Assembly (NCBI RefSeq): GCF_042678485.1
Contig: NZ_JBHTKR010000003.1
Span: 186,001-250,000 of the forward strand
Reading direction: 5' to 3'
DNA from: Seohaeicola saemankumensis
GTDB taxonomy: Bacteria > Pseudomonadota > Alphaproteobacteria > Rhodobacterales > Rhodobacteraceae
Length of the DNA: 64,000 bases
Position numbers and translations under genes: made by a program. Below, piece by piece: positions 16,984 through 25,154 of the stretch. The notes under the pieces are model-generated. The model worked only from the letters and a program-made list of their open reading frames with translations. It made no database searches and had not been told where the DNA came from. Within the stretch, counting starts at the first letter, position 1; the number at the start of each line of letters is the position of its first letter.

Positions 16984-17640
16984 ATGACCATGCGCTTGCC
17001 TGCCCGACTGCTTTATTTCGTCCTGCCGCTGGGGGCCGGTCCGGCGCTGGCGCATCACCCGCTGGCCGGTCTGCCAATGGAAACGGGGGCGCAGGGCCTG
17101 CTGTCCGGTCTGGCGCATCCGGTGCTTGGGTTCGATCATCTGTTTTTCGTCCTGGCCGCCGGGGTTGCCGCGCGGCTGGCCGGTCGGGGGCTGACCGGAC
17201 CGCTGGCCTATGTGGCCGCGATGCTGGCGGGCTGTGCGCTGGCCCTGACGGGTGTCGCGCTGCCGCTGGTCGAGGGGGTCATTGCCGCGTCGCTTGTGGT
17301 GCTGGGCGGGCTGATCCTGTCGGGCAGGGCCTTGTCGGCAAGGCTGATCCTGCCGGTGATCACGGGCTTCGGCCTGTTTCATGGCGCGGCCTTTGCAACA
17401 GGCATTGCCGGGGCCGAGGCCAGCGTGCCCCCGGCGGTGTTCACGGGCTACCTGCTGGGGCTTGGTGTGGTGCAATATGCGCTGGCGCTGATGGCAGGGC
17501 TTTTGGCGGGCTGGGCCGGTGGCGCGGGTGCGCTGCGTCCACGATTGGCCGGGGCCATGGTGGCCGGCGTCGGGCTTTTTCTGACCCTTGAGGCGATGGA
17601 GGGGCCGCTAGTTGCGGTGATCACGGGCTTTGCGGGCTGA
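16984..17640 (+). CDS. HupE/UreJ-family membrane protein (probable Ni/Co permease)
   Basis: This is a 218-residue protein with an N-terminal signal-like helix ending in GPALAHH and six to seven hydrophobic segments. It carries the HupE/UreJ motif HPVLGFDHLFFVLA near residue 45 and a second conserved stretch FGLFHGAAFATG near residue 135, whose histidines are thought to bind metal. Family members import nickel or cobalt. No hydrogenase or urease genes are nearby, while cobalamin genes lie 5 kb away, so cobalt is a reasonable guess. A second in-frame ATG at 16990 is an alternative start. Confidence 0.87.
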   Translation: MTMRLPARLLYFVLPLGAGPALAHHPLAGLPMETGAQGLLSGLAHPVLGFDHLFFVLAAGVAARLAGRGLTGPLAYVAAMLAGCALALTGVALPLVEGVIAASLVVLGGLILSGRALSARLILPVITGFGLFHGAAFATGIAGAEASVPPAVFTGYLLGLGVVQYALALMAGLLAGWAGGAGALRPRLAGAMVAGVGLFLTLEAMEGPLVAVITGFAG

Positions 17641-17650
17641 GGCGACAGCG

Positions 17651-18100
17651 ATGCAGATCCGGCCTGGCGATCCGCGCGAACCGGGGGCGCTGGCCTGCTT
17701 GCAGGCCAGCCATGCCTTGATGGAAAGCCTGTTTCCACCAGAGGACAATCATTACCTGTCCGTCGATGCCCTGCGGGTGCCCGGGATTTCCTTCTTCGTG
17801 GCCGAAGACGGCGCGCGGATCCTGGGCACGGTCGCGCTGGCGGACAAGGGTGCCTATGGCGAGGTGAAATCAATGTTCGTCGCACCCGAGGCGCGCGGGC
17901 GCGGGGTGGCGCGGGCGCTGCTGGCCCATATCGAAGGCGTCGCACGACGCAAGGGGCTGGCGATGCTGCGTCTTGAAACCGGCAATCTGCTGGAGGCCGC
18001 CATCACGCTATACACCGCGCAGGGCTTTGCCCCCTGCGGGGCTTTTGGCGAATACGCGGTCAATGGCACAAGCGTCTTCATGGAGAAGTCACTTGGATGA
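17651..18100 (+). CDS. GNAT-family N-acetyltransferase
   Basis: This is a 149-residue GNAT protein. The acetyl-CoA-binding motif A is visible as EVKSMFVAPEARGRGVARALL near residue 77 (Arg-Gly-x-Gly-Val-Ala), followed by the motif B segment LRLETGNLLEAAITLYTAQGF. The substrate is unknown. The ATG at 17651 avoids overlap with HupE; an upstream ATG at 17630 would overlap it by 11 bases. It is followed directly by another acetyltransferase. Confidence 0.85.
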   Translation: MQIRPGDPREPGALACLQASHALMESLFPPEDNHYLSVDALRVPGISFFVAEDGARILGTVALADKGAYGEVKSMFVAPEARGRGVARALLAHIEGVARRKGLAMLRLETGNLLEAAITLYTAQGFAPCGAFGEYAVNGTSVFMEKSLG

Positions 18101-18578
18101 GGGGGCCACGACTGGTTCCCCGCGCAGAGTGGCGCCGACCGAGGACATGCGCGCCATCCTGTCGCTGCTGACGCTGGCCTTTGCCCATATGGAGGGGCGG
18201 ATCGATCCGCCGTCATCGCTGGACCGCATGGGGGCGGCCGAGCTGGCGCAGCAGGCGACGAAGGCAGAGCTTTGGGTGATCGAGGATCAGACCGGCCCGC
18301 TGGCCTGCATGATCCTGACCCCGCAGCCCGAGACGCTATACCTGGGCAAGCTGGCCGTCGCCCTTGCGGCGCGGGGTCAGGGGCTGGCGCGGCGCATGAT
18401 CGACACTGCGGTTGACCGGGCGCGGGCGCTTGGCCTGCCCTCGATCAGTTTGCAGACACGGATCGAGCTGCTGGAGAACCACGCGACCTTTGCCGCACTG
18501 GGCTTCGAGATGACGGGCAGCACCGCGCATCCCGGTTATGACCGGCCCACATCGCTGAGTTTCCGGCGCATGGTCTGA
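18093..18578 (+). CDS. Second GNAT-family N-acetyltransferase
   Basis: This GNAT protein has motif A as LGKLAVALAARGQGLARRMI and a C-terminal segment QTRIELLENHATFAALGFEMTG. The substrate is unknown. The start is uncertain. A TTG at 18093 overlaps the preceding stop and gives a complete GNAT N-terminus (RRVAPTEDMRAIL), a GTG at 18129 is another option, and the nearest upstream ATGs lie well inside the previous gene. It ends 7 bases before the convergent lipoprotein gene. Confidence 0.8.
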   Translation: MDEGATTGSPRRVAPTEDMRAILSLLTLAFAHMEGRIDPPSSLDRMGAAELAQQATKAELWVIEDQTGPLACMILTPQPETLYLGKLAVALAARGQGLARRMIDTAVDRARALGLPSISLQTRIELLENHATFAALGFEMTGSTAHPGYDRPTSLSFRRMV

Positions 18579-18585
18579 CCGGGCT

Positions 18586-18879
18586 TCAGCAATCCAATAT
18601 GCCAAGGATCAACGCCTGATCGCCGCGCACCTCGCGCACCGCGCAACCGCTGACCTGTTCCATCGCCTTTGCCGCGCGCGCGCCGATAGGCCCCATCCGG
18701 GGGGCATATTGCGGGTTGATGCGCACGGCCTCTGCCAGCCGCCCCTTGACGCGGACCGCGAAAACGCTGCCCTCAACCTCGACCCGGGTGGGTTCGATCC
18801 CCATGAAATGCGGGCTGCCGCCATCGCAGGCCGCGAGGATCAGAAGAAAAGCAGGGAAAAGAACCATGGGGCGCATCAT
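18586..18879 (-). CDS. Small predicted lipoprotein
   Basis: This is a protein of about 97 residues with a signal peptide and a lipobox LILAAC, so it is predicted to be lipidated at that Cys and exported. The mature part contains VEVEGSVFAVRVKGRLAEAVRINPQYAPRMG and two further Cys residues near the C-terminus. Function unknown. The ATG at 18879 (or the adjacent one at 18876) is chosen because it places the signal peptide directly at the N-terminus. It converges with the acetyltransferase gene. Confidence 0.78.
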   Translation of the reverse strand: MMRPMVLFPAFLLILAACDGGSPHFMGIEPTRVEVEGSVFAVRVKGRLAEAVRINPQYAPRMGPIGARAAKAMEQVSGCAVREVRGDQALILGILDC

Positions 18880-19021
18880 GTCACCATCTGCACAGAGATT
18901 GGTTAACAAAGGCTGAACCGGCAAGGCGACAGCGGCTTTGGCGCAGGAACCGCCCTTTCCTTTTGCAAGCCGCCGCGCCCTGTGCATTCTGGCATGAACC
19001 AAAGCCCGAGGGAGACCCGTG

Positions 19022-19393
19022 ATGATTCAGGCCGTTGCCATCCTGCTGATCTGCCAATTGCTGGGAGAGACCCTGGCGCGGGGGCTGGCGCTGCCGATAC
19101 CCGGCCCGGTCCTGGGCATGGCGCTGCTGCTGGCGGGGTGCCTGCTGTCGTTGCGGCTGGCGGAACGGGTCATGCCCACGGCGCAGGGGTTGCTGGCGCA
19201 TCTGTCGCTGCTGTTCGTGCCGGCGGGTGTCGGTGTGATCAGCCATCTGGGCGTTCTGGGCAGTTCCGGCCCGGCCTTGCTGTTGGTGCTGGTCGCCAGC
19301 ACGGCGCTGTCGCTTATCGTTGGCGTTCTGGTCTTCGTGGGCGTGGCCCATCTGACCGGCGACACAGCCCATCCCGAGGAGCAGCAGCCATGA
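19022..19393 (+). CDS. lrgA: LrgA/CidA-family holin-like protein
   Basis: This is a 123-residue membrane protein with four hydrophobic segments and the family motif LPIPGPVLGMALL near residue 26, plus LFVPAGVGV near residue 66. LrgA/CidA proteins are paired with LrgB/CidB and have been linked to murein hydrolase control and to pyruvate or small-acid transport. The ATG at 19022 is preceded by AGGGAG at good spacing. It overlaps lrgB by 4 bases. Confidence 0.88.
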   Translation: MIQAVAILLICQLLGETLARGLALPIPGPVLGMALLLAGCLLSLRLAERVMPTAQGLLAHLSLLFVPAGVGVISHLGVLGSSGPALLLVLVASTALSLIVGVLVFVGVAHLTGDTAHPEEQQP

Positions 19394-20112
19394 CACCCCT
19401 GCCCCTGCCCGAGATCTGGTCATACCTGAGCCGCGAACCGCTGCTGTGGTTGACGGCCACGCTGGTCGCCTATCTGGTCGGGGATGCGCTGTCGCGCAAG
19501 GCGGCGCGTCATCCGCTGATCAATCCGGTTCTGGTCGCAATGGTGCTGCTGGGCGGGTTGCTGTGGATGACAGGCACGCCCTACGGCACCTATTTCGAAG
19601 GCGCGCAATTCGTGCATTTCATGCTGGGGCCGGCCACCGTGGCGCTGGCCCTGCCGCTTTACGCAAATCGCGCGCAGATCCGGCGCGCCCTGCTGCCGAT
19701 GCTGGCGGCCCTTCTGGCGGGATCGGCCACGGCCATCGTCTCGGCCCTGTGGATCGCCAGTGCTTTCGGTATAGAGGGGCCCGTCTGGCTGTCACTTGCG
19801 CCAAAATCCACCACGGCCCCGGTCGCCATCGGCATATCCGAACAGCTTGGCGGCCTGCCGACGCTGACCGCGGCACTGGTGATCCTGACCGGCATCATCG
19901 GCGCGGTGATCGTGACGCCGCTGATGCGGCTGATGCGGATTCGCGACTGGCGGGCGCGGGGGTTTGCCGTGGGGGTGGCGGCACATGGGATCGGAACGGC
20001 CCGCGCGTTCCAGGTCAATGATACCGCCGGGGCCTTTGCGGGGATCGGCATGGGCCTGAATGCGATGCTGACCGCCATCATTGCCCCTTACGTTGTATCG
20101 CTTCTGCTCTGA
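19390..20112 (+). CDS. lrgB: LrgB/CidB-family membrane protein
   Basis: This is a 240-residue integral membrane protein with about six helices and the family stretches LGPATVALALPLY, LAPKSTTAPVAIGISEQLGG and AHGIGTARAFQ. It works with LrgA. The start at 19390 is set by the 4-base overlap with lrgA; the longer open frame upstream is antisense-like low-complexity sequence. A FadR-type regulator gene follows 71 bases later and may respond to a small acid handled by this pair. Confidence 0.9.
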   Translation: MTPLPLPEIWSYLSREPLLWLTATLVAYLVGDALSRKAARHPLINPVLVAMVLLGGLLWMTGTPYGTYFEGAQFVHFMLGPATVALALPLYANRAQIRRALLPMLAALLAGSATAIVSALWIASAFGIEGPVWLSLAPKSTTAPVAIGISEQLGGLPTLTAALVILTGIIGAVIVTPLMRLMRIRDWRARGFAVGVAAHGIGTARAFQVNDTAGAFAGIGMGLNAMLTAIIAPYVVSLLL

Positions 20113-20183
20113 TCTGCACGAATATCTGTTGTCGGCGGGCACGCGTGGTCATATCATTTTGCCAATTGATCTGAGGTCAAACG

Positions 20184-20951
20184 ATGCCCTTCCGTGCGGT
20201 CCAGCCCGAAAAAATTTCCACTTCGGTCACCCATCAGATCGAGCTATTGATCCTGCGTGGCATCCTGCGCCCCGGCGAGCGGCTGCCATCCGAGCGCGAG
20301 CTGTCGGAACGCATGGGAATTTCGCGCCCCTCGCTGCGCGAGGCCATCGCCGAATTGCAACAAAAGGGGCTGCTGACCAGCAAGGCCGGTGCGGGCATCT
20401 ATGTGGCCGATGTGCTGGGCGGGGCATTTTCGCCCGCGCTGACGCGGCTTTTCGCGGATCATGACGAGGCGGTTCTGGATTACATCGGTTTTCGCCGCGA
20501 CATGGAGGGGCTGGCCGCCGAGCGCGCGGCGCGGCTGGCGTCCGATACTGATCTGCGGGTGATTCAGGCGATCTATGACAAGATGCTGGCGGCTCATGCC
20601 AAGCGCGATCCGGCGGATGAGGCCCTTCTGGATGCGGATTTCCATCTGTCGATCATCGAGGCCAGCCATAACGTGATCATGCTGCACATGATGCGGTCGA
20701 TGTATGATCTGCTGCGGCAGGGCGTGTTCTACAACAGGCAACTGATGTTCCGGCAGCGCAGCATCCGTGACAACCTGCTGGAACAGCACCGCGCGATCAA
20801 CGAGGCGATCCAGGCGCGTGACCCGGTGGCGGCCCGCCGCGCGGTCGAGGACCATCTGACATTTGTCGAAAACGCGTTGATCGAGCAGAAGAAAGCCGAG
20901 AGACACGAGGAAATCGCGCGCCAGCGCTACGAGCACGAGCAGCGCCGCTGA
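20184..20951 (+). CDS. FadR/PdhR-type GntR-family transcription regulator
   Basis: This is a 255-residue regulator. The N-terminal winged helix-turn-helix contains GERLPSERELSERMGISRPSLREAIAELQQKGLL. The C-terminal FCD ligand domain has candidate metal-binding residues in LDADFHLSIIEASHN and the later EQHRAI segment. Relatives sense pyruvate, lactate or glycolate. It lies downstream of lrgAB on the same strand and is followed by a strong terminator. The upstream region contains TGGTCA and TGAGGTCA elements that may be autoregulatory half-sites. Confidence 0.86.
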   Translation: MPFRAVQPEKISTSVTHQIELLILRGILRPGERLPSERELSERMGISRPSLREAIAELQQKGLLTSKAGAGIYVADVLGGAFSPALTRLFADHDEAVLDYIGFRRDMEGLAAERAARLASDTDLRVIQAIYDKMLAAHAKRDPADEALLDADFHLSIIEASHNVIMLHMMRSMYDLLRQGVFYNRQLMFRQRSIRDNLLEQHRAINEAIQARDPVAARRAVEDHLTFVENALIEQKKAERHEEIARQRYEHEQRR

Positions 20952-21018
20952 GACCAGGCCACCCAGGCAACCCAATCAGCCTGCCCCATCATTTTCAAAG
21001 CCTTCAGGTTGCAAAGAA

Positions 21019-21048
21019 AAAACCCCGCATCAAGTGATGCGGGGTTTT
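21019..21048. terminator. Strong bidirectional terminator between the FadR-type gene and the atp operon
   Basis: A 14-base perfect stem, AAAACCCCGCATCA paired with its complement, has a 2-base loop. It is flanked by T-runs when read from either strand. It ends the minus-strand F0 operon and the plus-strand regulator transcript. Confidence 0.9.
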
Positions 21049-21071
21049 CCTTTTTCGGATCTGGCCGACGT

Positions 21072-21632
21072 TCAGTGCAGCTTTGCATCCACCACGTCGA
21101 TACCGTCTTCGATCAGCTTGTTGCCGTCAGCGGCGGTCATCTGCTTGGCGATCACATCGCGGGCGGCGCCGATTGCGATGACAACGGCGCGGTCGCGCAC
21201 TTCCTTGATCGCGGCAGCTTCGGCCGAAGCGATCTGATCCTCGGCAGCGGCGATGCGGCGTGCGATGGACTTTTGCAGATCGGCCTTGGCCTGTTCCGCG
21301 GCGGTCGCGGCTTCGTCCTTGGCCTGGGCGATAATGCGGTCAGCCTGTTCCTGCACTTCTTTCTGCTTGCGCTCGTAAGAGGCCAGCAGCGTCTGTGCTT
21401 CTTCGCGCAGGGCGCGGGCTTCTTCCAGCTCGCCACGGATGGTGTCGGCGCGCTTGTCCAGCAGACCGCCGATCATGCCGGGGACCTTGAAATAGAACAG
21501 GACACCGATGAACAGCAGGAAGGCCAGAAGCACCACGAAGTCGGTGTTCTTCAGCGAGAAGAAGGGACCGCCTGCCGCGAAGGCCGGGCTTGCTGCCAGA
21601 AGAAGGGCGGGGACGAGGATCAGCGTTCTCAT
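21072..21632 (-). CDS. atpF: ATP synthase F0 subunit b
   Basis: This is a 186-residue stator subunit with a hydrophobic N-terminal anchor (residues 30-50) and a long Ala/Glu/Arg-rich coiled coil to the C-terminus. Residues 1-20 resemble a cleavable signal peptide (LLLAASPAFA), a feature reported for some alphaproteobacterial b subunits. It is the last gene of the F0 operon, 5 bases after b', and is followed by a strong terminator. Confidence 0.93.
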   Translation of the reverse strand: MRTLILVPALLLAASPAFAAGGPFFSLKNTDFVVLLAFLLFIGVLFYFKVPGMIGGLLDKRADTIRGELEEARALREEAQTLLASYERKQKEVQEQADRIIAQAKDEAATAAEQAKADLQKSIARRIAAAEDQIASAEAAAIKEVRDRAVVIAIGAARDVIAKQMTAADGNKLIEDGIDVVDAKLH

Positions 21633-21637
21633 CTTGG

Positions 21638-22159
21638 TTAGCCTTTCATCCGGGCGTTGACGGCAGCGGTGACGCTGCGCGCATCTGCGGTGCCGCCCAT
21701 TGCGGCGACGATTTCCTTGGCCGTGTCCTTGGCAACGTCGGTGACGTTTTCCAGGGCGGTGGCGCGGATGGCGGCGATGGCCTTTTCGCCTTCGGCTGCC
21801 TTTGCGGCGATCTCGGCATCGGCCTTGGCGATGGCCTTGTCCAGATCTGCCTGAATCTCTGCCTTGGTTTCGGCAATGATGCGGTTCGCCTCGACGCGGG
21901 CATCTGCCAGCGCCTTGTTGTAAGCGGCTTCCGCCTCGATCGCCTTGGCCTTGAGGTTTTCAGCCGCGGCGATGTCATTCGTGATGGTGCCCTGACGCTC
22001 GGCCAGGACCGCGCCGATGCGCGGAAGGGCGATGCGTGACAGGATGAAATAGATCACGACAAGCGTGAGCAGCAGCCAGAAGATCTGGTTGCCATAGGTC
22101 GAGAAGTCCAGCTGAGGCATGCCCGGTGCGGACTCTGCGCCATGCGGTTCAGTTGCCAT
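21638..22159 (-). CDS. atpG: ATP synthase F0 subunit b'
   Basis: This is a 173-residue divergent second b-type subunit found in photosynthetic and many alphaproteobacterial ATP synthases. One N-terminal membrane helix (FWLLLTLVVIYFILS, around residue 30) is followed by a charged coiled coil. It forms a heterodimeric stator with b. The gene is also called atpF' or atpX. A gap of about 84 bases separates it from atpE. Confidence 0.92.
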   Translation of the reverse strand: MATEPHGAESAPGMPQLDFSTYGNQIFWLLLTLVVIYFILSRIALPRIGAVLAERQGTITNDIAAAENLKAKAIEAEAAYNKALADARVEANRIIAETKAEIQADLDKAIAKADAEIAAKAAEGEKAIAAIRATALENVTDVAKDTAKEIVAAMGGTADARSVTAAVNARMKG

Positions 22160-22243
22160 GTCGTTCTCCCTAGGGAAACTTGCCTGTTACAACGGATGGG
22201 CCACGGGGGCCCATCCGCGCGTAAGGATATGTTCCGTCAGGGC

Positions 22244-22480
22244 TCAGACGGCGAACATCAGCAGCAGAGCGACGAGGAACGAGAAGATCCCCAGTGCTTC
22301 TGCGAATGCGATGCCGATGAACAGGGTCGCTGTCTGACCTGCTGCTGCCGACGGGTTACGCAGAGCGCCCGCCAGATAGTTGCCGGCCACATTGCCCACA
22401 CCGACTGCCGCGCCGCCCATGCCCATGCATGCCAGACCCGCGCCGATGTATGCGCCCATTTGTACGATATCGCCTTCCAT
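22244..22480 (-). CDS. atpE: ATP synthase F0 subunit c
   Basis: This is the 78-residue proteolipid of the rotor ring. Two membrane helices are joined by the polar RNP loop (residues 41-43). The proton-carrying carboxylate is Glu61 in the FIGIAFAEALGIF helix. The first helix has the glycine-rich GGAAVGVGNVAG packing motif. The residues around Glu61 look like the H+-specific type, with no obvious Na+-binding set. Confidence 0.96.
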   Translation of the reverse strand: MEGDIVQMGAYIGAGLACMGMGGAAVGVGNVAGNYLAGALRNPSAAAGQTATLFIGIAFAEALGIFSFLVALLLMFAV

Positions 22481-22557
22481 GATTTTCTCCTTACGATGGA
22501 ATGGTGGTGATCAGTGTTTGAGGCGGCCAGGACCGCCCCGGTGTTGGATATCCCGCG

Positions 22558-23310
22558 TCAGTGGTGCGGATGCAGCGCATCCTTGAGGTAGACACAGGTC
22601 AGAATGGTGAAGACATAGGCCTGGATGAAGGACACCAGCACCTCAAGCCCGTACATCGCGGTGATGGCCACGACCGACAGCGGCGCAATCGCGGTGATCG
22701 CGGCGAAGCCTGCGAAAACCTTGATCACGGCGTGACCGGCCATCATGTTGCCCGCAAGACGGATGGAGTGGCTGACCGGGCGCACGAAATAGCTGATGAT
22801 CTCGATCAGCGCCAGGATCGGGCGCAGCGCCAGCGGCGCGCTGGAGACCCAGAAAAGGCCCAGGAAAGCCGCGCCGTTCTTGACGAAACCCAGCACCGTG
22901 ACCGCGAAGAACACCGCGAAGGCCATGACGGCGGTGACAGCGATATGGCTGGTGGGCGTGAAGGCCATGGGCAGCAGGCCCAGGAAGTTCGAGAAGACGA
23001 TGAACATGAACAGGGTCATGATGTAGGGGAAATACTTGACCCCATCCTTGCCGGTCACGTCCTCGACCATCTTGTAGATGAAGCCGTAGGCCAGTTCGCC
23101 GATGGACTGGCTGCGCGACGGAATGATGGCGCGGCGCGAGGTGCCCAGAACCAGCATGGCCGTGATGCCGACAATCGCCAGCACCATCCAGAGGGTTGCG
23201 TTGGTGGGCGTGTACCAATGTACCGCATCGCCACCGAAAAGCGGCTTCACGATGAACTGGTCCATCGGGTGGAACACCAGACCGCCTTCTGCATTTGCGT
23301 CCGTCGCCAT
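22558..23310 (-). CDS. atpB: ATP synthase F0 subunit a
   Basis: This is the 250-residue stator channel subunit. The essential Arg lies in the SHSIRLAGNMMAGH segment near residue 190. Several membrane helices and the typical FSNFLGLLP motif are present. It follows atpI by 17 bases. The F0 operon order here is I-B-E-F'-F; the F1 genes are not in the window, as usual for alphaproteobacteria. Confidence 0.96.
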   Translation of the reverse strand: MATDANAEGGLVFHPMDQFIVKPLFGGDAVHWYTPTNATLWMVLAIVGITAMLVLGTSRRAIIPSRSQSIGELAYGFIYKMVEDVTGKDGVKYFPYIMTLFMFIVFSNFLGLLPMAFTPTSHIAVTAVMAFAVFFAVTVLGFVKNGAAFLGLFWVSSAPLALRPILALIEIISYFVRPVSHSIRLAGNMMAGHAVIKVFAGFAAITAIAPLSVVAITAMYGLEVLVSFIQAYVFTILTCVYLKDALHPHH

Positions 23311-23327
23311 GACTTGTCCTCTTGCCG

Positions 23328-23663
23328 TCAGCCCCGCGGGGCACCTGTCTTGTCGGCCTCTTCGGCCAGCTTGCCTTTCTGGATTTCCTGCGCGGAGCGG
23401 AGCATCGTCTTCACCCCTGCCGCAAGGCCCAGCATTGTAAAAAGCACCAGGAAGATCGGGATCGTCCCGAACAGGCTGTCCAGCCCGTATCCGATGCCGA
23501 AACCGATCCCCAGACCGGCCACGAGTTCGATCACCATGCGCCAGGCAAGATTGGCCTGGGAATAGTGCTCATCCGCACGAGGCTTGGGGGCCTGTGCCGC
23601 CCTGGCAGCCGCGATCCTTGCTTCAAGCTCGGCCAGTTGCCGCTGCTGATCGGGATCGGTCAT
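23328..23663 (-). CDS. atpI: ATP synthase protein I
   Basis: This is a 111-residue AtpI/AtpQ-family assembly protein with a polar N-terminal helix rich in Gln and Ala and two membrane helices (VAGLGIGFGIGYGLD and PIFLVLFTMLGLAAGV). The start at 23663 gives MTDPDQQRQL; the longer frame adds residues without likely homology. It heads the F0 operon. Confidence 0.88.
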   Translation of the reverse strand: MTDPDQQRQLAELEARIAAARAAQAPKPRADEHYSQANLAWRMVIELVAGLGIGFGIGYGLDSLFGTIPIFLVLFTMLGLAAGVKTMLRSAQEIQKGKLAEEADKTGAPRG

Positions 23664-23779
23664 GCCAGAATACCCCTGTCGCACCCTGTTGGATGGTTGG
23701 CGCATTGCTATGCGTAGGGCCGCTGCGAGTCAAGCGCCCCTGCCGCAGCGCCGCATTTGCGACAAGCCTTTGTTTCAAT

Positions 23780-23801
23780 GGATATTTCTAGCAAGAAGAA
23801 A
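23780..23801 (+). repeat. Intergenic 22-base motif, diverged GGATATTT copy
   Basis: This copy matches the one at 55136 at 18 of 22 positions. It lies in the divergent gap between atpI and the ArsR gene, the only copy not sitting just after a stop codon. Confidence 0.55.
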
Positions 23802-23870
23802 CAGGCGGGAGACTCTGTCGCAGCCGGTCTGGCCCCAATCCCGGCAGGATCGGCATATTCAACCATCCGG

Positions 23871-23898
23871 TTGACGATTGGCCGGACGCGGGCTTAAT
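23871..23898 (+). promoter_or_regulatory. Candidate promoter of the ArsR gene, possibly giving a leaderless mRNA
   Basis: TTGACG is followed after 16 bases by CTTAAT. The expected transcription start, about 7 bases beyond, coincides with the ATG at 23905. No ribosome-binding sequence is seen before that ATG. Confidence 0.45.
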
Positions 23899-23904
23899 GG
23901 CTGC

Positions 23905-24258
23905 ATGACCGATCCGCTTGATACCGTCTTTGCCGCACTGGCCGATCCGACCCGCCGCGCCATCCTGACGATGCTGCTGGAGGATGACATGGCCGTGACC
24001 GACGTGGCCGAGCCTTTCGAGATGAGCCTGGCAGGCATATCCAAGCACCTGGGGATTCTGGCCGGTGCGGGTCTGATCACCCAGGAAAAGCGCGGCCGGG
24101 TGAAATGGTGCAAGCTGGAACCCGATGCGCTGCGCCGCGCCAGCGTCTGGATGCAGGGCTTCGGCCAGTTCGAACCGGTGAACCTGGACGCTTTCGAGCG
24201 GTTTCTTGAAGCCGAGTTGCAGGGATCCGATCCAGACACCCCGCCTCAGGGCGACTGA
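23905..24258 (+). CDS. ArsR-family winged-helix transcription regulator
   Basis: This is a 117-residue ArsR/SmtB-type DNA-binding protein with the FAALADPTRRAILTMLL opening and the recognition region MSLAGISKHLGILAGAGLI. One Cys in VKWCKL is the only cysteine after the start, so the classical metal site CxC is absent; it more likely belongs to the non-metal group such as SdpR. The start at 23905 gives MTDPLDTVF. It overlaps the end of the convergent EamA gene by 13 bases. Confidence 0.86.
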   Translation: MTDPLDTVFAALADPTRRAILTMLLEDDMAVTDVAEPFEMSLAGISKHLGILAGAGLITQEKRGRVKWCKLEPDALRRASVWMQGFGQFEPVNLDAFERFLEAELQGSDPDTPPQGD

Positions 24259-25154
24259 GGGACCGGCGCCCTGGCATCGTCATCGCGCAACAGCATCAGC
24301 AGCGCCAGCACGGTCAGCGCGACACCGCCCAGCACCCAGGGCGTGGGCAGACCGTTGCCCAAGGCGTATTCCAGCACGATCACCCAGCTTGGCGTCAGGT
24401 AGGTATAGGCCATCACCTTGGCCGAGGGCAGGTGCAGCGTGGCGTATTGCAGCAGCACGAAGGTGCCTGCGCTGGCGAAGACCGACACATAGGCCAGCGT
24501 GATCCAGACGATGCCGGGCAGAGCGGCCCAGTCGGTGGCGCGGATCGCGGGCCAGGCCCAGGCGGTCACCAGCACGCCGCCGCCCAGGAGCATGCCGAAG
24601 GTAAAGACGACCGCAGGCTCGCCGCGGTTCAGCTTGCGCACCATCGGTGTGTAGACGGCATGGGCGATGCAGCCGAAGAAGAAGATCGCCTCGCCCTTGC
24701 CGATCTCGAACCTTGCGAGGGCGGCAAGGTCGGCGCGGAAGATCACCCAGACCGCGCCCGTGGCCCCGATGGCCAGCGCCAGCGCCATGCGCGGCGTGGT
24801 CACCTGGCGCAGCAGGAACCAGCCGGCGATCCCCGAGATCACCGGCGTCAGCGTGAAGACTGCCGAGGCCGATACGGCCTGCGCGGTCTTGAGCCCTTCG
24901 AACATCAGCACGAAATAGATGCCGAACGTGCCCCCCAGCAGCAGGTAGCGCCAGGGTGCCTGCAGCGCGCGGCGCGGAAAACCCGTGGTCAGGGCGGCGG
25001 CGGTGCCGACGATGGCGGCGGCCAGCCAGAAGCGCAGCGCTGTCAGGGCGGCGGGGTCCACATGGGGCGCGGCCAGCACACCCAGGGAAAAGCTGCCCGC
25101 GACCAGGGCCGAGAAGGTCAGCATCGCCAGGTGGCCGCGCGCCTGTCCGGTCAT
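24246..25154 (-). CDS. EamA/DMT-family permease
   Basis: This is a 302-residue inner-membrane protein with about ten hydrophobic helices and two EamA repeats (for example PAALTALRFWLAAAIVG in the first and AYTYLTPSWVIVLEYAL in the second). DMT transporters typically export metabolites or amino acids; the substrate is unknown. Its start meets the stop of the upstream LysR gene, so the regulator and permease are co-transcribed and the regulator may control export. Confidence 0.87.
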   Translation of the reverse strand: MTGQARGHLAMLTFSALVAGSFSLGVLAAPHVDPAALTALRFWLAAAIVGTAAALTTGFPRRALQAPWRYLLLGGTFGIYFVLMFEGLKTAQAVSASAVFTLTPVISGIAGWFLLRQVTTPRMALALAIGATGAVWVIFRADLAALARFEIGKGEAIFFFGCIAHAVYTPMVRKLNRGEPAVVFTFGMLLGGGVLVTAWAWPAIRATDWAALPGIVWITLAYVSVFASAGTFVLLQYATLHLPSAKVMAYTYLTPSWVIVLEYALGNGLPTPWVLGGVALTVLALLMLLRDDDARAPVPQSP

